From positions 67,001-131,000 of the forward strand of contig NZ_JBCNLP010000006.1 in NCBI RefSeq assembly GCF_039595395.1: DNA of 64,000 nucleotides, given 5' to 3'. Shown in pieces: positions 15,859-26,256 of this stretch (position 1 is its first letter; each line of letters starts with the position of its first letter). The stretch comes from Novosphingobium sp. GTDB lineage: Bacteria > Pseudomonadota > Alphaproteobacteria > Sphingomonadales > Sphingomonadaceae. The position numbers and the translations under genes were made by a program. Under the pieces are notes generated by a model that did not search any database, was not told the DNA's origin, and saw only the letters and a list, made by a program, of their open reading frames with translations.

Positions 15859-17430
15859 TCAGTCGCGCTTTCTGGATACGGCAATCGCCAGCACGGCCGC
15901 GACCATCGCACCGCCTACGGCCAGCATGGTCCCTTGTTTTGACAAGCCGCCGTCCTCGCGCCGCAGATGCGGGCGCAGCCGTTTGAGCAGGGGCTTGCGG
16001 CGGGACAGCGGCTCGAACATCTCGCCGGGCCCTTCGGGATCGAGGATCTTGTTGTCGGCCAGCCAGGCCTTCACCCCGTCGAGATCCTCCACCTCATAGG
16101 GCCGCAGCGAACGGCCCTTGCCCCGCAGACGCTCCACCGTCTCGATCAGCGAGCCGGTCCGCGCCAGCATTGCCGCAACCGCCGAGGGCTGACATCCCAG
16201 ATGCTCGGCCAGCAGCGAATTACGGATCGCGGCGATGGCCTCGCCGTCCTCGGCGCGGCCCGAGCTTGTGGCATCGATCACCACATCGCATTCCGTGTCC
16301 AGCCGCAGCGAGCGATTGTTGAAGTTGGAGGAGCCGACCCGCAGCACATCGCGATCCACCACCGTCACCTTGGCGTGAACATAGATCGGCTGCCCCTGCG
16401 CGGTGAAAGGGTGATAGAGCCGCAGGCGGCGGTAGGGATCACGCTCGAGCAGAGCCTCCACCAGCCGGGCGCGCGCCGAATCCATCGCCACCGGCTCCAG
16501 CCAGCCTTGCGCTGTGGTGGGGTTGACGATCACGAACTCGGGCCCATCGGGCTCGGCCAGCCTTTTGGCGATGGCCTCGGCCACCTTGCGCGAGGCGAAA
16601 TACTGGCTTTCGGCATAGAACCAGCGTTTCGCACGCGCGATCAGATCGACATAGAGCGCCTCGATCTCATGGCGCGGCTCCTGCTCGGCCATATCCGGCA
16701 CGGTCAGCGCGATGCCGACCTCCACATCGTGAAAGTCGGGCTTCACATCCTCGGGCCAGCAATCCGCCGCGCCCTCGACCGGCGCGATGGTGTCGCCGCC
16801 CGAAACGACCCAGCGATCGCGGCACATATCGCCCAGAGCGCGCGCGACGGGCCCTTGCAGCATCGTCGTCGCATCATGCCAGGGGTGATAGGGCGCACCA
16901 TCGGGATCGACCCGGCGCGGATCGGCATCATCATGGCCGCGCGTGTCCCAGCGGCGGGCGGTCATGTCGATGCCGCCGCAGAAGGCCAGATCATCGTCGA
17001 TCACCACGACTTTCTGGTGGTGCGATCCGGCGGGCGGGTGATGGCCGTCCAGCCGCATATGGATCTGGGGATCCTTCAGCCATTGGACCAGACGCAGCAG
17101 GGTGCGCCCATGGGCCAGCGTTTTGATGGCCCCCACATCCCAGCGCAGGATGTGCACCTGCAGACCGGGCGTGCGCTTCACCAGCCAACTCAGAAACGCG
17201 CCGACCTCGACCGGGGCGCCATCCTCCACATCGCCGCCCAGCCGGATGCGGGCATCGAAATCCCAGCCGACCAGCAGGATCTGCTTGCGCGCCTTGAGCA
17301 TCGCGGCGCGGGCGGCCTTGAAGTAATCATCGGCGTCGACAATCACCGCAACCTGCGCCGCGCGCTCGATGCGCCAGCAATTGTGGTCGGGGCGAAGCAG
17401 GGGGCTGTCTTGGGTCATGGAGGCAGCCAT
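15859..17430 (-). CDS. Phospholipase D-superfamily protein (PLD / cardiolipin-synthase type)
   Basis: About 523 residues with two HKD motifs: HHQKVVVIDDDLAFCGG in the first half and YVHAKVTVVDRDVLRVGSSN in the second, each followed by conserved Gly/Ser/Asn. These act together in phosphatidyl transfer or hydrolysis. A C-terminal hydrophobic segment (TMLAVGGAMVAAVLAIAV) followed by RKR could anchor it in the membrane. The start is uncertain (ATG 17430 or 17418; neither has a good ribosome site). It is separate from the asd gene upstream, which ends in its own terminator. Phospholipase D versus cardiolipin synthase cannot be decided from motifs. Confidence 0.8.
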   Translation of the reverse strand: MAASMTQDSPLLRPDHNCWRIERAAQVAVIVDADDYFKAARAAMLKARKQILLVGWDFDARIRLGGDVEDGAPVEVGAFLSWLVKRTPGLQVHILRWDVGAIKTLAHGRTLLRLVQWLKDPQIHMRLDGHHPPAGSHHQKVVVIDDDLAFCGGIDMTARRWDTRGHDDADPRRVDPDGAPYHPWHDATTMLQGPVARALGDMCRDRWVVSGGDTIAPVEGAADCWPEDVKPDFHDVEVGIALTVPDMAEQEPRHEIEALYVDLIARAKRWFYAESQYFASRKVAEAIAKRLAEPDGPEFVIVNPTTAQGWLEPVAMDSARARLVEALLERDPYRRLRLYHPFTAQGQPIYVHAKVTVVDRDVLRVGSSNFNNRSLRLDTECDVVIDATSSGRAEDGEAIAAIRNSLLAEHLGCQPSAVAAMLARTGSLIETVERLRGKGRSLRPYEVEDLDGVKAWLADNKILDPEGPGEMFEPLSRRKPLLKRLRPHLRREDGGLSKQGTMLAVGGAMVAAVLAIAVSRKRD

Positions 17431-17475
17431 CGCAGGCTTGGCGCCCTCTGCCAAGCAAGCTTCTGAATTGTAAAA

Positions 17476-17500
17476 AGGGCCCGGCGGATAGCCGGGCCCT
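17476..17500 (-). terminator. Rho-independent terminator of asd
   Basis: AGGGCCCGGC, loop, GCCGGGCCCT: a perfect 10-base-pair GC stem. On the minus strand it is followed by TTTTTA. It starts 14 bases after the asd stop. Confidence 0.85.
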
Positions 17501-17513
17501 CCATGTTGCAATC

Positions 17514-18554
<1,041 letters not shown>

Positions 18555-18791
18555 TCAGGTGAGGAGCAGCGCGAGGTTCATTGTTTCGTCAGAAAACCCC
18601 GCCTGCCTGAGTGCGGGGAAAGTGTCCGGTGAGCTGTTTCGTTTAGCTGCACACCCGCGACACCGTCCGCACGGAGGCGGTCGGTTTCGGGGTAATAATC
18701 ATGATCGGCTTCACGAACATGAGGGGCCCTTAGCGGTGAGGCGCAGCGCTGTAAACCGAATTGTGTGCATGATGTGCCGGGATGGCAAGAT

Positions 18792-19172
18792 TCAGGCAGC
18801 GATGCTCAAATTGCGCGCAACATTCAGTTGACTAGGGCTGTAATGCCCTTTCCGGAGCATGGTGGCGGCCAGCAGATCGCTGCGTTCGTCCCCCAGCACC
18901 GCGAAGGTGCAGAAGTTGCGCAGCATCTCCAAACGCGGATTGGCCAGATTGCGGGGCTCCTCGATATCGCCGAGGAACCAGTGCCACAGGCGACGGCCCG
19001 GCGTGCGGACGGCGATGCTGCGCCAGGCTTCCTCGCGGGCCAGATGCACCACCCGCAGCGAGAGCGGATCGAGCGCTTCTTCCACGACAGGCGCCAGGCT
19101 CTCGCTGCAGTCGCCATTGTCCTGCGCGACATTGTCCTGTTCGAAGGTTTCGTGATGGGTGAAGTCGAACAT
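18792..19172 (-). CDS. Hypothetical protein
   Basis: 126 residues, soluble and acidic at the N-terminus (HHETFEQDNVAQDNGDCSES), with a central helical part (LREEAWRS-like) and a C-terminal LLAATMLRKGHYSPSQLNVA. I recognise no domain. ATG 19172 has GGGAGG seven bases upstream. It begins one base after the stop of the small membrane protein at 19174, so the two form an operon and may work together. Confidence 0.65.
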   Translation of the reverse strand: MFDFTHHETFEQDNVAQDNGDCSESLAPVVEEALDPLSLRVVHLAREEAWRSIAVRTPGRRLWHWFLGDIEEPRNLANPRLEMLRNFCTFAVLGDERSDLLAATMLRKGHYSPSQLNVARNLSIAA

Positions 19173-19173
19173 C

Positions 19174-19419
19174 TCAGTGCCTCCCGCCATGGCCGGCAAA
19201 CAGTGATCCCACCGCAAGGAAGGCGACCACCGGCGCCAGCAGCGCCAGCATCATCTCATCGGTGCTGCGATAGACGGCCTGAAAGATCACGGCGCCCAGC
19301 ACCAGCATCAGCAGGGTGAGCGAGGCCCGCTCCACGGTGTGATGCGAAGGCTTGGGAAGCCACACGCCGTGGGTGGCGGTGTGGCGGGTTGGCCGGGGGG
19401 AGGTGATCTGGGTCGTCAT
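19174..19419 (-). CDS. Small membrane protein, two transmembrane segments
   Basis: 81 residues: a polar N-terminus of about 30 (MTTQITSPRPTRHTATHGVW), then LTLLMLVLGAVIFQAVY and LALLAPVVAFLAVGSLF separated by a short charged loop, ending in GHGGRH. No family is recognised. It is followed after one base by the hypothetical gene at 18792-19172. The ribosome site is weak. Confidence 0.6.
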   Translation of the reverse strand: MTTQITSPRPTRHTATHGVWLPKPSHHTVERASLTLLMLVLGAVIFQAVYRSTDEMMLALLAPVVAFLAVGSLFAGHGGRH

Positions 19420-19529
19420 GGGGCGTCTGCCGGTGCGTTGTTGAACCGACAGCGCATATGAACCTGCGATGACCGTTGCGCAAAGACCGTCTGGAACTGG
19501 GGTCCATATCCTGCCGGTATGGCGCCCGA

Positions 19530-20474
19530 TCACTCGGTTTCGGGATCGACCATTCTGGCGCGCACCGCATCGGGCACCGACTGGCCCCATTCGGTGTAGA
19601 GCTGGGCGCAGGTGCGGTACAGCATCCGCAATTCGTAGGAGTTCTCGCCCTCGCGGTGATAGAGGATGATCGGCGCGCTCATCGGCTGGCGGATCGGGCG
19701 AAAGCGGATTTCCGGGCGCCCCATCAACCGCGCCGATCCCGGCACGATGCAGGCGCCCATGCCCGCCGCCACCAGAATCAGCGCGGTCTGCATCTCGCGC
19801 ACCTCCATGATGCGATGGAGATGCAGCCCATGGTCGCGGCATTGCGACAGCACCAGATCGGCATAGGAGGGGCTCTGGTCCTTGGGATAGACGAACAGCG
19901 GCGTCTCCTCCAGCAGGCGCAGGTCGGCGGGGCCTTCCTCCAGCGCCGCAGGATGATCGACGGGCAAGGCCAGCAGCATCGGCTCGTCGCGCAGCACTTC
20001 GCGCGCCAGCGAGGGATCATCGATCCGCACCCGGCCCAGCGCGGCATCGATCCGGCGCTCCTTCAGCGCGGCGATCTGCTCGATGGTGGTCATCTCGCTG
20101 AGCGAGACCTCGACATCGGGCGCCAGCAGGCGATAGCGGCGGATCATGTCGGGCAATTGCGCGTGAAAGGCCGAGGGGATCAGTCCCAGCACCAGCCGCC
20201 GCCGCTCCGCCGCGACGAATTGCCGCATGGTCAGCGCCATCTGCTCCATGCGCTGGTCGATCTGCAGCCCCTGTTCGAACAGCAGCCGCCCCGCCGGGGT
20301 CAGCGCCAGCGGGCGGGCCTCGCGGTCGAATAGGGGCGCGCCGATATCGGCTTCCAGCTCCTGAATGCGCTTGCTGAGCGGGGGCTGGGCCATATGCAGC
20401 GCCTCGGCTGCCCTGGTGAAGCTGCGGGCGCTGGCGACGGCGAGAAAATAGCGAAGGCGGCGGACATCGATCAT
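19530..20474 (-). CDS. LysR-family transcription regulator
   Basis: 314 residues: an N-terminal helix-turn-helix (LRYFLAVASARSFTRAAEAL, HMAQPPLSKRIQELEADIGA) and a C-terminal effector domain with VEVSLSEMTTIEQIAAL and LALPVDHPAA, closest in style to the BenM/CatM subgroup for small aromatic or organic acids. ATG 20474 is chosen; a TTG four codons earlier is possible. It follows the hydrolase gene on the same strand by 89 bases, so that gene could be a target; LysR regulators more often control a divergent gene, which is absent here. Confidence 0.88.
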   Translation of the reverse strand: MIDVRRLRYFLAVASARSFTRAAEALHMAQPPLSKRIQELEADIGAPLFDREARPLALTPAGRLLFEQGLQIDQRMEQMALTMRQFVAAERRRLVLGLIPSAFHAQLPDMIRRYRLLAPDVEVSLSEMTTIEQIAALKERRIDAALGRVRIDDPSLAREVLRDEPMLLALPVDHPAALEEGPADLRLLEETPLFVYPKDQSPSYADLVLSQCRDHGLHLHRIMEVREMQTALILVAAGMGACIVPGSARLMGRPEIRFRPIRQPMSAPIILYHREGENSYELRMLYRTCAQLYTEWGQSVPDAVRARMVDPETE

Positions 20475-20563
20475 GCGGCTGGCCAATCGAATGAGGATCG
20501 GCGCAGGCTAGAACATTGTCCTCCGGCAGGGAAGCAGGCGAGTCGCCGCCGGCCCTCACGGCC

Positions 20564-21463
20564 TCACAGGGAGGCGGTGAAAAACCGCGCCAGTTGCGCC
20601 ACCGCATCATTCACGGGCCCCTCGCGATCATAGAGGTCGACATGGCTGGCCTGCGCGACGGTGTGGAGCGTCTTGGGTTCCCCGGCTCTGGCGAAGGCCT
20701 GCTGCGACATCCACGCCGTCACCGCATGCTGCGCGGTGATCATCAGCAGGGGGCGCGGGGCGATCATGTCGATAAAGCGGAAGGCGTCGAAGGTGGCCAT
20801 GCGGTCAAGGCTGTCCCAGCTCAGCGCCCTGGCCGAGCGGGGATGCTGCGCGCGCGGCGTGCAGTAATAGTCCCAGCCTTCGAAGACATGCTGACCGCCC
20901 GCCCGTGCCTCTTCCTCATTGGCGGGGAAGACGGGCAGGGCGCCCATGGCCTCGCCGCGCGCCGCGCGGCTGCGGGCCTGTGCCGCGCCCTCGAGGAGGG
21001 CGTCGAGAACTGCCGGATCCTGCTGGCCATCGGCGCCCACGCGCATCTGCAGCCCGACATCGACCGCCGCGACACTCGCCACGGCCCGGATGCGCCGGTC
21101 GCCAGCCGCTGCCGCGATGGCATAGCCGCCCGAGGCGCAGATGCCCAGAACCCCGATTCTTTCAGCGGCGATGCCGGGCAGGGTGGCGAGGAAGGAGACG
21201 GCTGCCTTGATGTCCTCGATGCGCTGCGCCGGGTCTTCGCGCCCGCGCGGCAGGCCTTCGCTCTCGCCCTGAAAGGCGGCATCAAAGGTCAGCACGGTCA
21301 GGCCCTTGTCCGCCAGCTTGGCGGCATAGAGCGCGGGGGATTGTTCCTTGGTCGCGGTGCCGGGGTGGCCGATGATGATGGCCCGCCCGTTGGGCTCGGC
21401 AGGTGTGTAGAGATGCGCGGCAAGCCTGATGCCAGCGCTGGGAAAAGAAACGTCGGTCCGCAT
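20564..21463 (-). CDS. Alpha/beta hydrolase, YcjY / dienelactone-hydrolase-like
   Basis: 299 residues. HPGTATKEQSPALYA forms the oxyanion region, and the nucleophile elbow is GVLGICASGGYA (CASGG, a GxSxG variant with Cys replacing the first Gly). The C-terminal His is likely in ASHVDLYD. ATG 21463 has GAGGAG in front. Members of this family act as esterases, thioesterases or peptidases; the substrate is unknown. It is divergent from an AraC regulator gene 134 bases away, an arrangement that usually means the regulator controls the enzyme. Confidence 0.8.
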   Translation of the reverse strand: MRTDVSFPSAGIRLAAHLYTPAEPNGRAIIIGHPGTATKEQSPALYAAKLADKGLTVLTFDAAFQGESEGLPRGREDPAQRIEDIKAAVSFLATLPGIAAERIGVLGICASGGYAIAAAAGDRRIRAVASVAAVDVGLQMRVGADGQQDPAVLDALLEGAAQARSRAARGEAMGALPVFPANEEEARAGGQHVFEGWDYYCTPRAQHPRSARALSWDSLDRMATFDAFRFIDMIAPRPLLMITAQHAVTAWMSQQAFARAGEPKTLHTVAQASHVDLYDREGPVNDAVAQLARFFTASL

Positions 21464-21596
21464 GATGGGTCTCCTCGGGTGTGAGGACCATGTGGGGAGG
21501 CCAGACGCCGGAGTGTTAGACCGCAACCACCAGAAACATGCACAATCCTGCCAATCATGATGATGACAGGCCGGAAGGCTGGTGTCATAAAGCGCC

Positions 21597-22511
21597 ATGG
21601 CCGCCCCCCTGCTTGCCGAACTGTGTGATCTTATCGCCCGCCATGTGGTGGAATCGGGCGCGCCGCTGGCGGCTCTGCCCAACATAGTGCTGGGTCTGGA
21701 AACCGGGGCGACTCTGCCCTGCATCCATGTCGCCGAACCGGTCTTTTCGCTGATCGCGCAGGGCACCAAGCAGATCGAGGTGGGCGACAGAACGCTGACC
21801 TACGGCCCCGGAGAGGGGATGGCGGTGTCGATCGAACTGCCGATGAACACCTTCGTGATCGACGCCAGCCGGGAGAAGCCCTTTCTGGGCGTGGGCCTGC
21901 GCATCCGCCCCGAAGCCGTGGCCGCGCTGCTGCTGGAGCAACCGGGAGGAGGCCTGCCTCCCGATCCGGCGGGCATCGTGGTGGGCACCATGCCCGAGGC
22001 GCTGATCGAGGCGGTGATCCGCCTGCTGCGTCTGCTCGATCATCCCGCCGACCTTGCGGTGCTGGGCCCGGCGATGGAGCGGGAAATTCTCTGGCGCCTG
22101 CTCGGCACGCCTGCGGGGGCGGTGCTGCGCCAGATCGGGCTGGCGGACAGCCATACCACGCGGATCGGGCAGGCTCTGCAGTGGCTGCGCCACCATCTGG
22201 CCGAGCCGGTGCGGGTGAGCGATCTGGCCGCGATGGCCGGGATGAGCGCAACCTCATTCCACCGCCATTTCCGCGCTCTGACCGCGATGACCCCGGTGCA
22301 GTATCAGAAGCAGTTGCGCCTGCATGCCGCCCGCGCCCGCCTGATGGCCAGCGCCGAAAGTGTGACGCGGGTGGCTTTCGCGGTCGGCTATGAAAGCCCC
22401 TCGCAGTTCAGCCGCGAGTATCGGCGGCAATATGGCCAGCCCCCTGCCCGCGATGGGCGGCTGTGCCGGCAGCAAGGGCCGGGCAGCGCGTCGTTCAAGC
22501 CATCGGTTTGA
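21597..22511 (+). CDS. AraC-family transcription regulator
   Basis: 304 residues. The N-terminal AraC_N-type part (PNIVLGLETGATLPCIHVAE, VFSLIAQGTKQIEVGDRTL) is followed by two C-terminal helix-turn-helices: VSDLAAMAGMSATSFHRHFR and VTRVAFAVGYESPSQFSREY. This AraC_N type is frequent next to short-chain dehydrogenases and hydrolases that respond to small aldehydes or esters. It faces the hydrolase gene at 20564-21463 and probably controls it. Confidence 0.9.
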   Translation: MAAPLLAELCDLIARHVVESGAPLAALPNIVLGLETGATLPCIHVAEPVFSLIAQGTKQIEVGDRTLTYGPGEGMAVSIELPMNTFVIDASREKPFLGVGLRIRPEAVAALLLEQPGGGLPPDPAGIVVGTMPEALIEAVIRLLRLLDHPADLAVLGPAMEREILWRLLGTPAGAVLRQIGLADSHTTRIGQALQWLRHHLAEPVRVSDLAAMAGMSATSFHRHFRALTAMTPVQYQKQLRLHAARARLMASAESVTRVAFAVGYESPSQFSREYRRQYGQPPARDGRLCRQQGPGSASFKPSV

Positions 22512-22603
22512 TGGTTTTATGTGGATAATCTGCAAAATAAACGCATTTTCATATCATTGTCACATGCCTTCCACATAGCGCGGCCGAGGCAGTGAGAGTC
22601 TGT

Positions 22604-22742
22604 TTGGAAATCCGGCGAAAGCCGGATTTGCGGCACCAGCCCTCTCCCCCACCCGGCCACCCATATCATCCTTTCGTTGGGTGGCCGGGTGGGGGAGAGG
22701 GCTGGTGCCGCGCTGAACATGCGCTTTAGCGCATGTTCCAAA
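22604..22742 (+). repeat. Three-hairpin palindromic element, copy 2
   Basis: 139 bases, same order of three stems and the same TTGGAA/TTCCAA ends as 6950-7087. Apart from the central loop (TATCATCC instead of AGAATACT) and the third loop (TTTA instead of GAAA) the two are almost identical. It ends 35 bases before the GTG of the phospholipase C gene and would form a strong structure in that leader. Confidence 0.88.
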
Positions 22743-22777
22743 CGGGCAGTGACAATGGACATGAACGGAGCCCGGCT

Positions 22778-24835
22778 GTGGCGATCAATCGCAGGATGTT
22801 TCTTCTCGGCACGTCGAGCGCGGCGGTCGCGGCGGCGGCCACGGCCCGCCCGCTGCATCGCCTGAGCGCGCGCGGCTCGATCCAGGACATCGAGCATGTC
22901 GTGATCCTGATGCAGGAAAACCGCTCCTTCGATCACTATTTCGGCAGGCTGCGCGGCGTGCGCGGTTTTGGCGATCCGCGTCCGGTCACCCTGCCGGGCG
23001 GCAGGCCGGTCTGGGCGCAGCGCCGCGCCGACCGCGATGGCGGGCAGATCGCCTGGCCCTTCCGGCTCGACTATAACAGCAGCAATGCGCGCTGCTTCAC
23101 CGGCCTCGACCATAGCTGGAAGGACAGTCAGGCGCGCTGGCGCAACTGGGACGTCTGGGCCGATCAGAAGGGGCCGCTGACGATGGCGCATCTCACCCGC
23201 GCCGATCTGCCCTATTATTACGCGCTGGCCGACCAGTTCACGATCTGCGACGCCTATCACTGCTCGCTGCAGGGGCCGACGGGGCCGAACCGCCTCTTCC
23301 ATTTCACCGGCACCAGCGGGCTGAGCGTCGGGCAAGAGGGCGAATATTGCGTCACCAATGGCGGCAGCGATGCCAACCCCGGCGCGGATATGGCCAGGGA
23401 CGACGACACCGATGGCCTGCCCTGGCGCACCTATGCCGGGCGGCTGGAGGAGGCGGGTGTGTCATGGCGGGTCTATCAGGAGCTGGCCAATTATTCCGAC
23501 AATCCGCTGGGCTATTTCAAGGAGTTCCGCAAACTCGACAAGGCGTCCTCGCGCTACAGGCGCGGGCGGGCCTATGTCGACTGGGTCGACGGCGTCGCGC
23601 CAGAAGACCCGGAAAAGACCCAGGCCCGCCATCTGATCGCCGCCTTCGCGAAAGATGTGGCGGAGGATCGCCTGCCGCAGGTCTCGTGGATCGTGCCGAT
23701 GATGCAGATGAGCGAGCATCCCGATGCCCCGGTGCCCTTTGGCGAGGCGCTGATCGGCCAGCTTGTCGCCGCGCTGGCGGCCAATCCCAAGGTCTGGGCC
23801 AAGACGGCCTTTATCCTCAACTATGACGAGAATGACGGCTTTTTCGACCATATTCCCGCGCCCATGCCCGCCATCGCCCCGCATTATGGCGCGGGCAATG
23901 TCGATGTGCGCGGCGAGACCTGGCAGGGCGAGCCGGTCGGGCTGGGGCCGCGCGTGCCGATGATGGTGATCTCGCCCTGGACGCGGGGTGGCTGGGTGAA
24001 CTCGCAGCTTTTCGACCATACGTCGGTGCTGCGGTTTCTGGAAAAGCGCTTCGGTGTGGGCGAGCCCAACATCTCGCCATGGCGGCGCGCGATCTGCGGC
24101 GATCTGACCTCGATCTTCGATTTCGATGTGCCGCTTGAGGCGCGGCGCGACACGCGCTGGCTGCAGGCGCTGCCCTCCGTGGCGGGCTACATCGCCGAGA
24201 CCGAGCAGCTCTGCAAGGCCGCCCCGCCGCCGGCCATCGCGACCGCCAAGACCGTGCCAGCACAGGAGCCCGGCACCCGCCCGGCGCGCGCTTTGCCCTA
24301 TCGCTTTGCCGTCGAGCCGGTCTGGAGCGATGCCGGTCTGACGCTGGGTTTCGTCAATGATGGCCCCGTGGGCATCGTCTTTGGCGTGCAGGATGAGATT
24401 GCCTTCCCCGGCTGGCGCTATGTCACCGTGGCGGCAGGATCGCGCCTGAAGGAAGACTGGCCGCTGCGCGCCGATCAGCCCCATGCCCTTGTGGTACGCG
24501 GCCCCAATGGTTTTCAGCGCGAATTTCGCGGCTCCGGCGTGGAGCGGATCGCCGTGCAGGTCCTCTGGCGTGAGGATGGCAGCGGCGGCACGCTGCATCT
24601 CGCCAGTCGCGGCGCTGCGGCGGTGAGCATCACGATGCATTGCGCTCATGGCGGCACGCGCGACCACTTCACCCTCTCGGGCACGATGCAGCGCGCCATC
24701 CCGCTGGCCGACCACCGCTGGTACGATCTGCTGCTGACCAGCGCGGATGGCACAAGCCTGCGTCTGGCCGGGCATGTCGAAACCGGCCGCCCCGGCATCA
24801 GCGAGCCCGCCCCGGCCTTTCCTCACCCCGTTTGA
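22778..24835 (+). CDS. Phosphocholine-type phospholipase C, Tat-exported
   Basis: 685 residues. The N-terminus INRRMFLLGTSSAAVAAAA is a Tat signal with the RR pair at 5-6. The acid-phosphatase-like catalytic domain shows VVILMQENRSFDHYFG (44-56) and NYDENDGFFDHIPAP. Two small C-terminal DUF756 domains follow the hinge, as in Pseudomonas PlcH/PlcN. It hydrolyses phosphatidylcholine or sphingomyelin-type lipids (EC 3.1.4.3). I chose GTG 22778 because GGAG lies seven bases upstream; an in-frame ATG at 22733 would put the first codons in repeat copy 2 and move the RR motif further in. No lipase partner or chaperone gene lies alongside. Confidence 0.9.
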   Translation: MAINRRMFLLGTSSAAVAAAATARPLHRLSARGSIQDIEHVVILMQENRSFDHYFGRLRGVRGFGDPRPVTLPGGRPVWAQRRADRDGGQIAWPFRLDYNSSNARCFTGLDHSWKDSQARWRNWDVWADQKGPLTMAHLTRADLPYYYALADQFTICDAYHCSLQGPTGPNRLFHFTGTSGLSVGQEGEYCVTNGGSDANPGADMARDDDTDGLPWRTYAGRLEEAGVSWRVYQELANYSDNPLGYFKEFRKLDKASSRYRRGRAYVDWVDGVAPEDPEKTQARHLIAAFAKDVAEDRLPQVSWIVPMMQMSEHPDAPVPFGEALIGQLVAALAANPKVWAKTAFILNYDENDGFFDHIPAPMPAIAPHYGAGNVDVRGETWQGEPVGLGPRVPMMVISPWTRGGWVNSQLFDHTSVLRFLEKRFGVGEPNISPWRRAICGDLTSIFDFDVPLEARRDTRWLQALPSVAGYIAETEQLCKAAPPPAIATAKTVPAQEPGTRPARALPYRFAVEPVWSDAGLTLGFVNDGPVGIVFGVQDEIAFPGWRYVTVAAGSRLKEDWPLRADQPHALVVRGPNGFQREFRGSGVERIAVQVLWREDGSGGTLHLASRGAAAVSITMHCAHGGTRDHFTLSGTMQRAIPLADHRWYDLLLTSADGTSLRLAGHVETGRPGISEPAPAFPHPV

Positions 24836-24900
24836 GCCACGACTGTCATCATCGTGTTGCACAAGCCGCCTAGCTGGGCCAGTCGGCGAGGAAAGGCGAC

Positions 24901-26256
24901 ATGGACGACGAGAGGAGCACTGGGGGGACCACCACCGACAGCCCGCTGCTGGAACCGCGCTTCCTTGCCTTGGCGATGATGGAGTTCTGGGAGCGCTTCG
25001 CCATGGCGGGGGTGAAGTCGCTGCTGGTGCTGATGCTGGTCGATCAGGTGCTGGCCGGAGACCTCGCCCGCGTGGCGGGGGCCACGACGCTCCATAGGCT
25101 GCTGGGCCCGGTTTCGACCACAGGCTTTGCCTCGCAGCTTTACGGCTGCGCCAATGCGCTGATCTATCTGTCCATTCCCCTGGGCGGACTGGTCGGGGAT
25201 CTGGGCGGAAGCCGCAGATTGCTGGTGCTGGGCGGGGGTGGCGGCATGTTGCTCGGCCTGATGCTGATGCTGGGCAAGGGCAGTTTCCTGATCGGGCTGA
25301 TCCCTTTCGCGCTCGGCACAGGCCTGCTGAAGGGCAATCTCTCGGCGCAGCTCGGCATGCTCTATGCCAATGAGGCGCGGCGGCGGCGAGCCTACACCGC
25401 CTATCTCGGCTTTCTCAATGCGGGCACGATCGGCGGCCCGCTGGTGTGCGGCGCGCTGGCGCTGTTTTATGGGCCGGTCTGGGGGCTCGGTGCGGCGGCG
25501 GCAGGGCTGACCATCGGGCTGGGGTTCTATGCGCGCAGCGGCGCGGAGATCGCCCGGCCTCCCGTGGCCGTGATGGCTGACCGCGTGTCACTGGGCGCCG
25601 CTCCGGCGGTCGGCCTGCTGATCGTCGCGCTGGCGGCGGTCTATCTGTGCTTTGCCGCCTATGAGCAGCTCAACAACATCTTCCTGATCTGGGCGCGGAC
25701 GCATCTGGATCTGCGGCTGGGCGGCTGGGCGATGCCGGTGGCGTGGTTCCTCTCGCTGGATGGCGCTTTCACCCTGATGCTGATCACCCTGTCGCAATGG
25801 GCAACCCGCGCGCTGGAGCGGCGCGGGCATGCCATCAGCGCCAGCGTGCAGGTGCTGATGGGCGGGCTGTGCTGCACGGCGGGCTATCTGATCCTGACCA
25901 TCGGCAGCGCCGAGGGGCCATCGCTGCCGCTGCCCTGGGCCATCACCTATGTGCTGCTGATCGATGCGGCGATCGTGCTGATCTGGCCCTCGGGGCTCAG
26001 CCTGATCGCCGGGGCAGCCCCGCGCCGGCGCGTCGGCTTCTGGATGGGGCTGTTCTATCTCCACGGCTTTTTCGCCAACCTGTGGGTCGGCTTCAGCGGG
26101 GTCTGGTACGACAGGATCGGCGCCCCCGCCTTCTGGCTGCTGCATGCCGGCGTGGCGGGATGCGGCGCCTTGCTGATGCTGGTGGCCGGGCTGCCCCTGA
26201 TGGGCGCCGCGCGCCGTGCCGAGGGGCGCGCTCAGGCGATCACCACCTCGGCGTGA
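24901..26256 (+). CDS. POT/PTR-family proton-coupled peptide transporter
   Basis: 451 residues with about 12 membrane helices. The proton-coupling motif ExxERF is present at MMEFWERFAMAG. The second family signature region is seen at GLIPFALGTGLLKGNLSAQL. AAYEQLNNIFLIWARTHLD matches the later EQ-containing helix. It imports di- and tripeptides or peptide-like compounds with protons. A GAGGAAAGG ribosome site precedes the ATG. It follows the phospholipase gene by 65 bases on the same strand and overlaps the convergent DeoR gene by 25 bases at the 3' ends. Confidence 0.88.
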   Translation: MDDERSTGGTTTDSPLLEPRFLALAMMEFWERFAMAGVKSLLVLMLVDQVLAGDLARVAGATTLHRLLGPVSTTGFASQLYGCANALIYLSIPLGGLVGDLGGSRRLLVLGGGGGMLLGLMLMLGKGSFLIGLIPFALGTGLLKGNLSAQLGMLYANEARRRRAYTAYLGFLNAGTIGGPLVCGALALFYGPVWGLGAAAAGLTIGLGFYARSGAEIARPPVAVMADRVSLGAAPAVGLLIVALAAVYLCFAAYEQLNNIFLIWARTHLDLRLGGWAMPVAWFLSLDGAFTLMLITLSQWATRALERRGHAISASVQVLMGGLCCTAGYLILTIGSAEGPSLPLPWAITYVLLIDAAIVLIWPSGLSLIAGAAPRRRVGFWMGLFYLHGFFANLWVGFSGVWYDRIGAPAFWLLHAGVAGCGALLMLVAGLPLMGAARRAEGRAQAITTSA

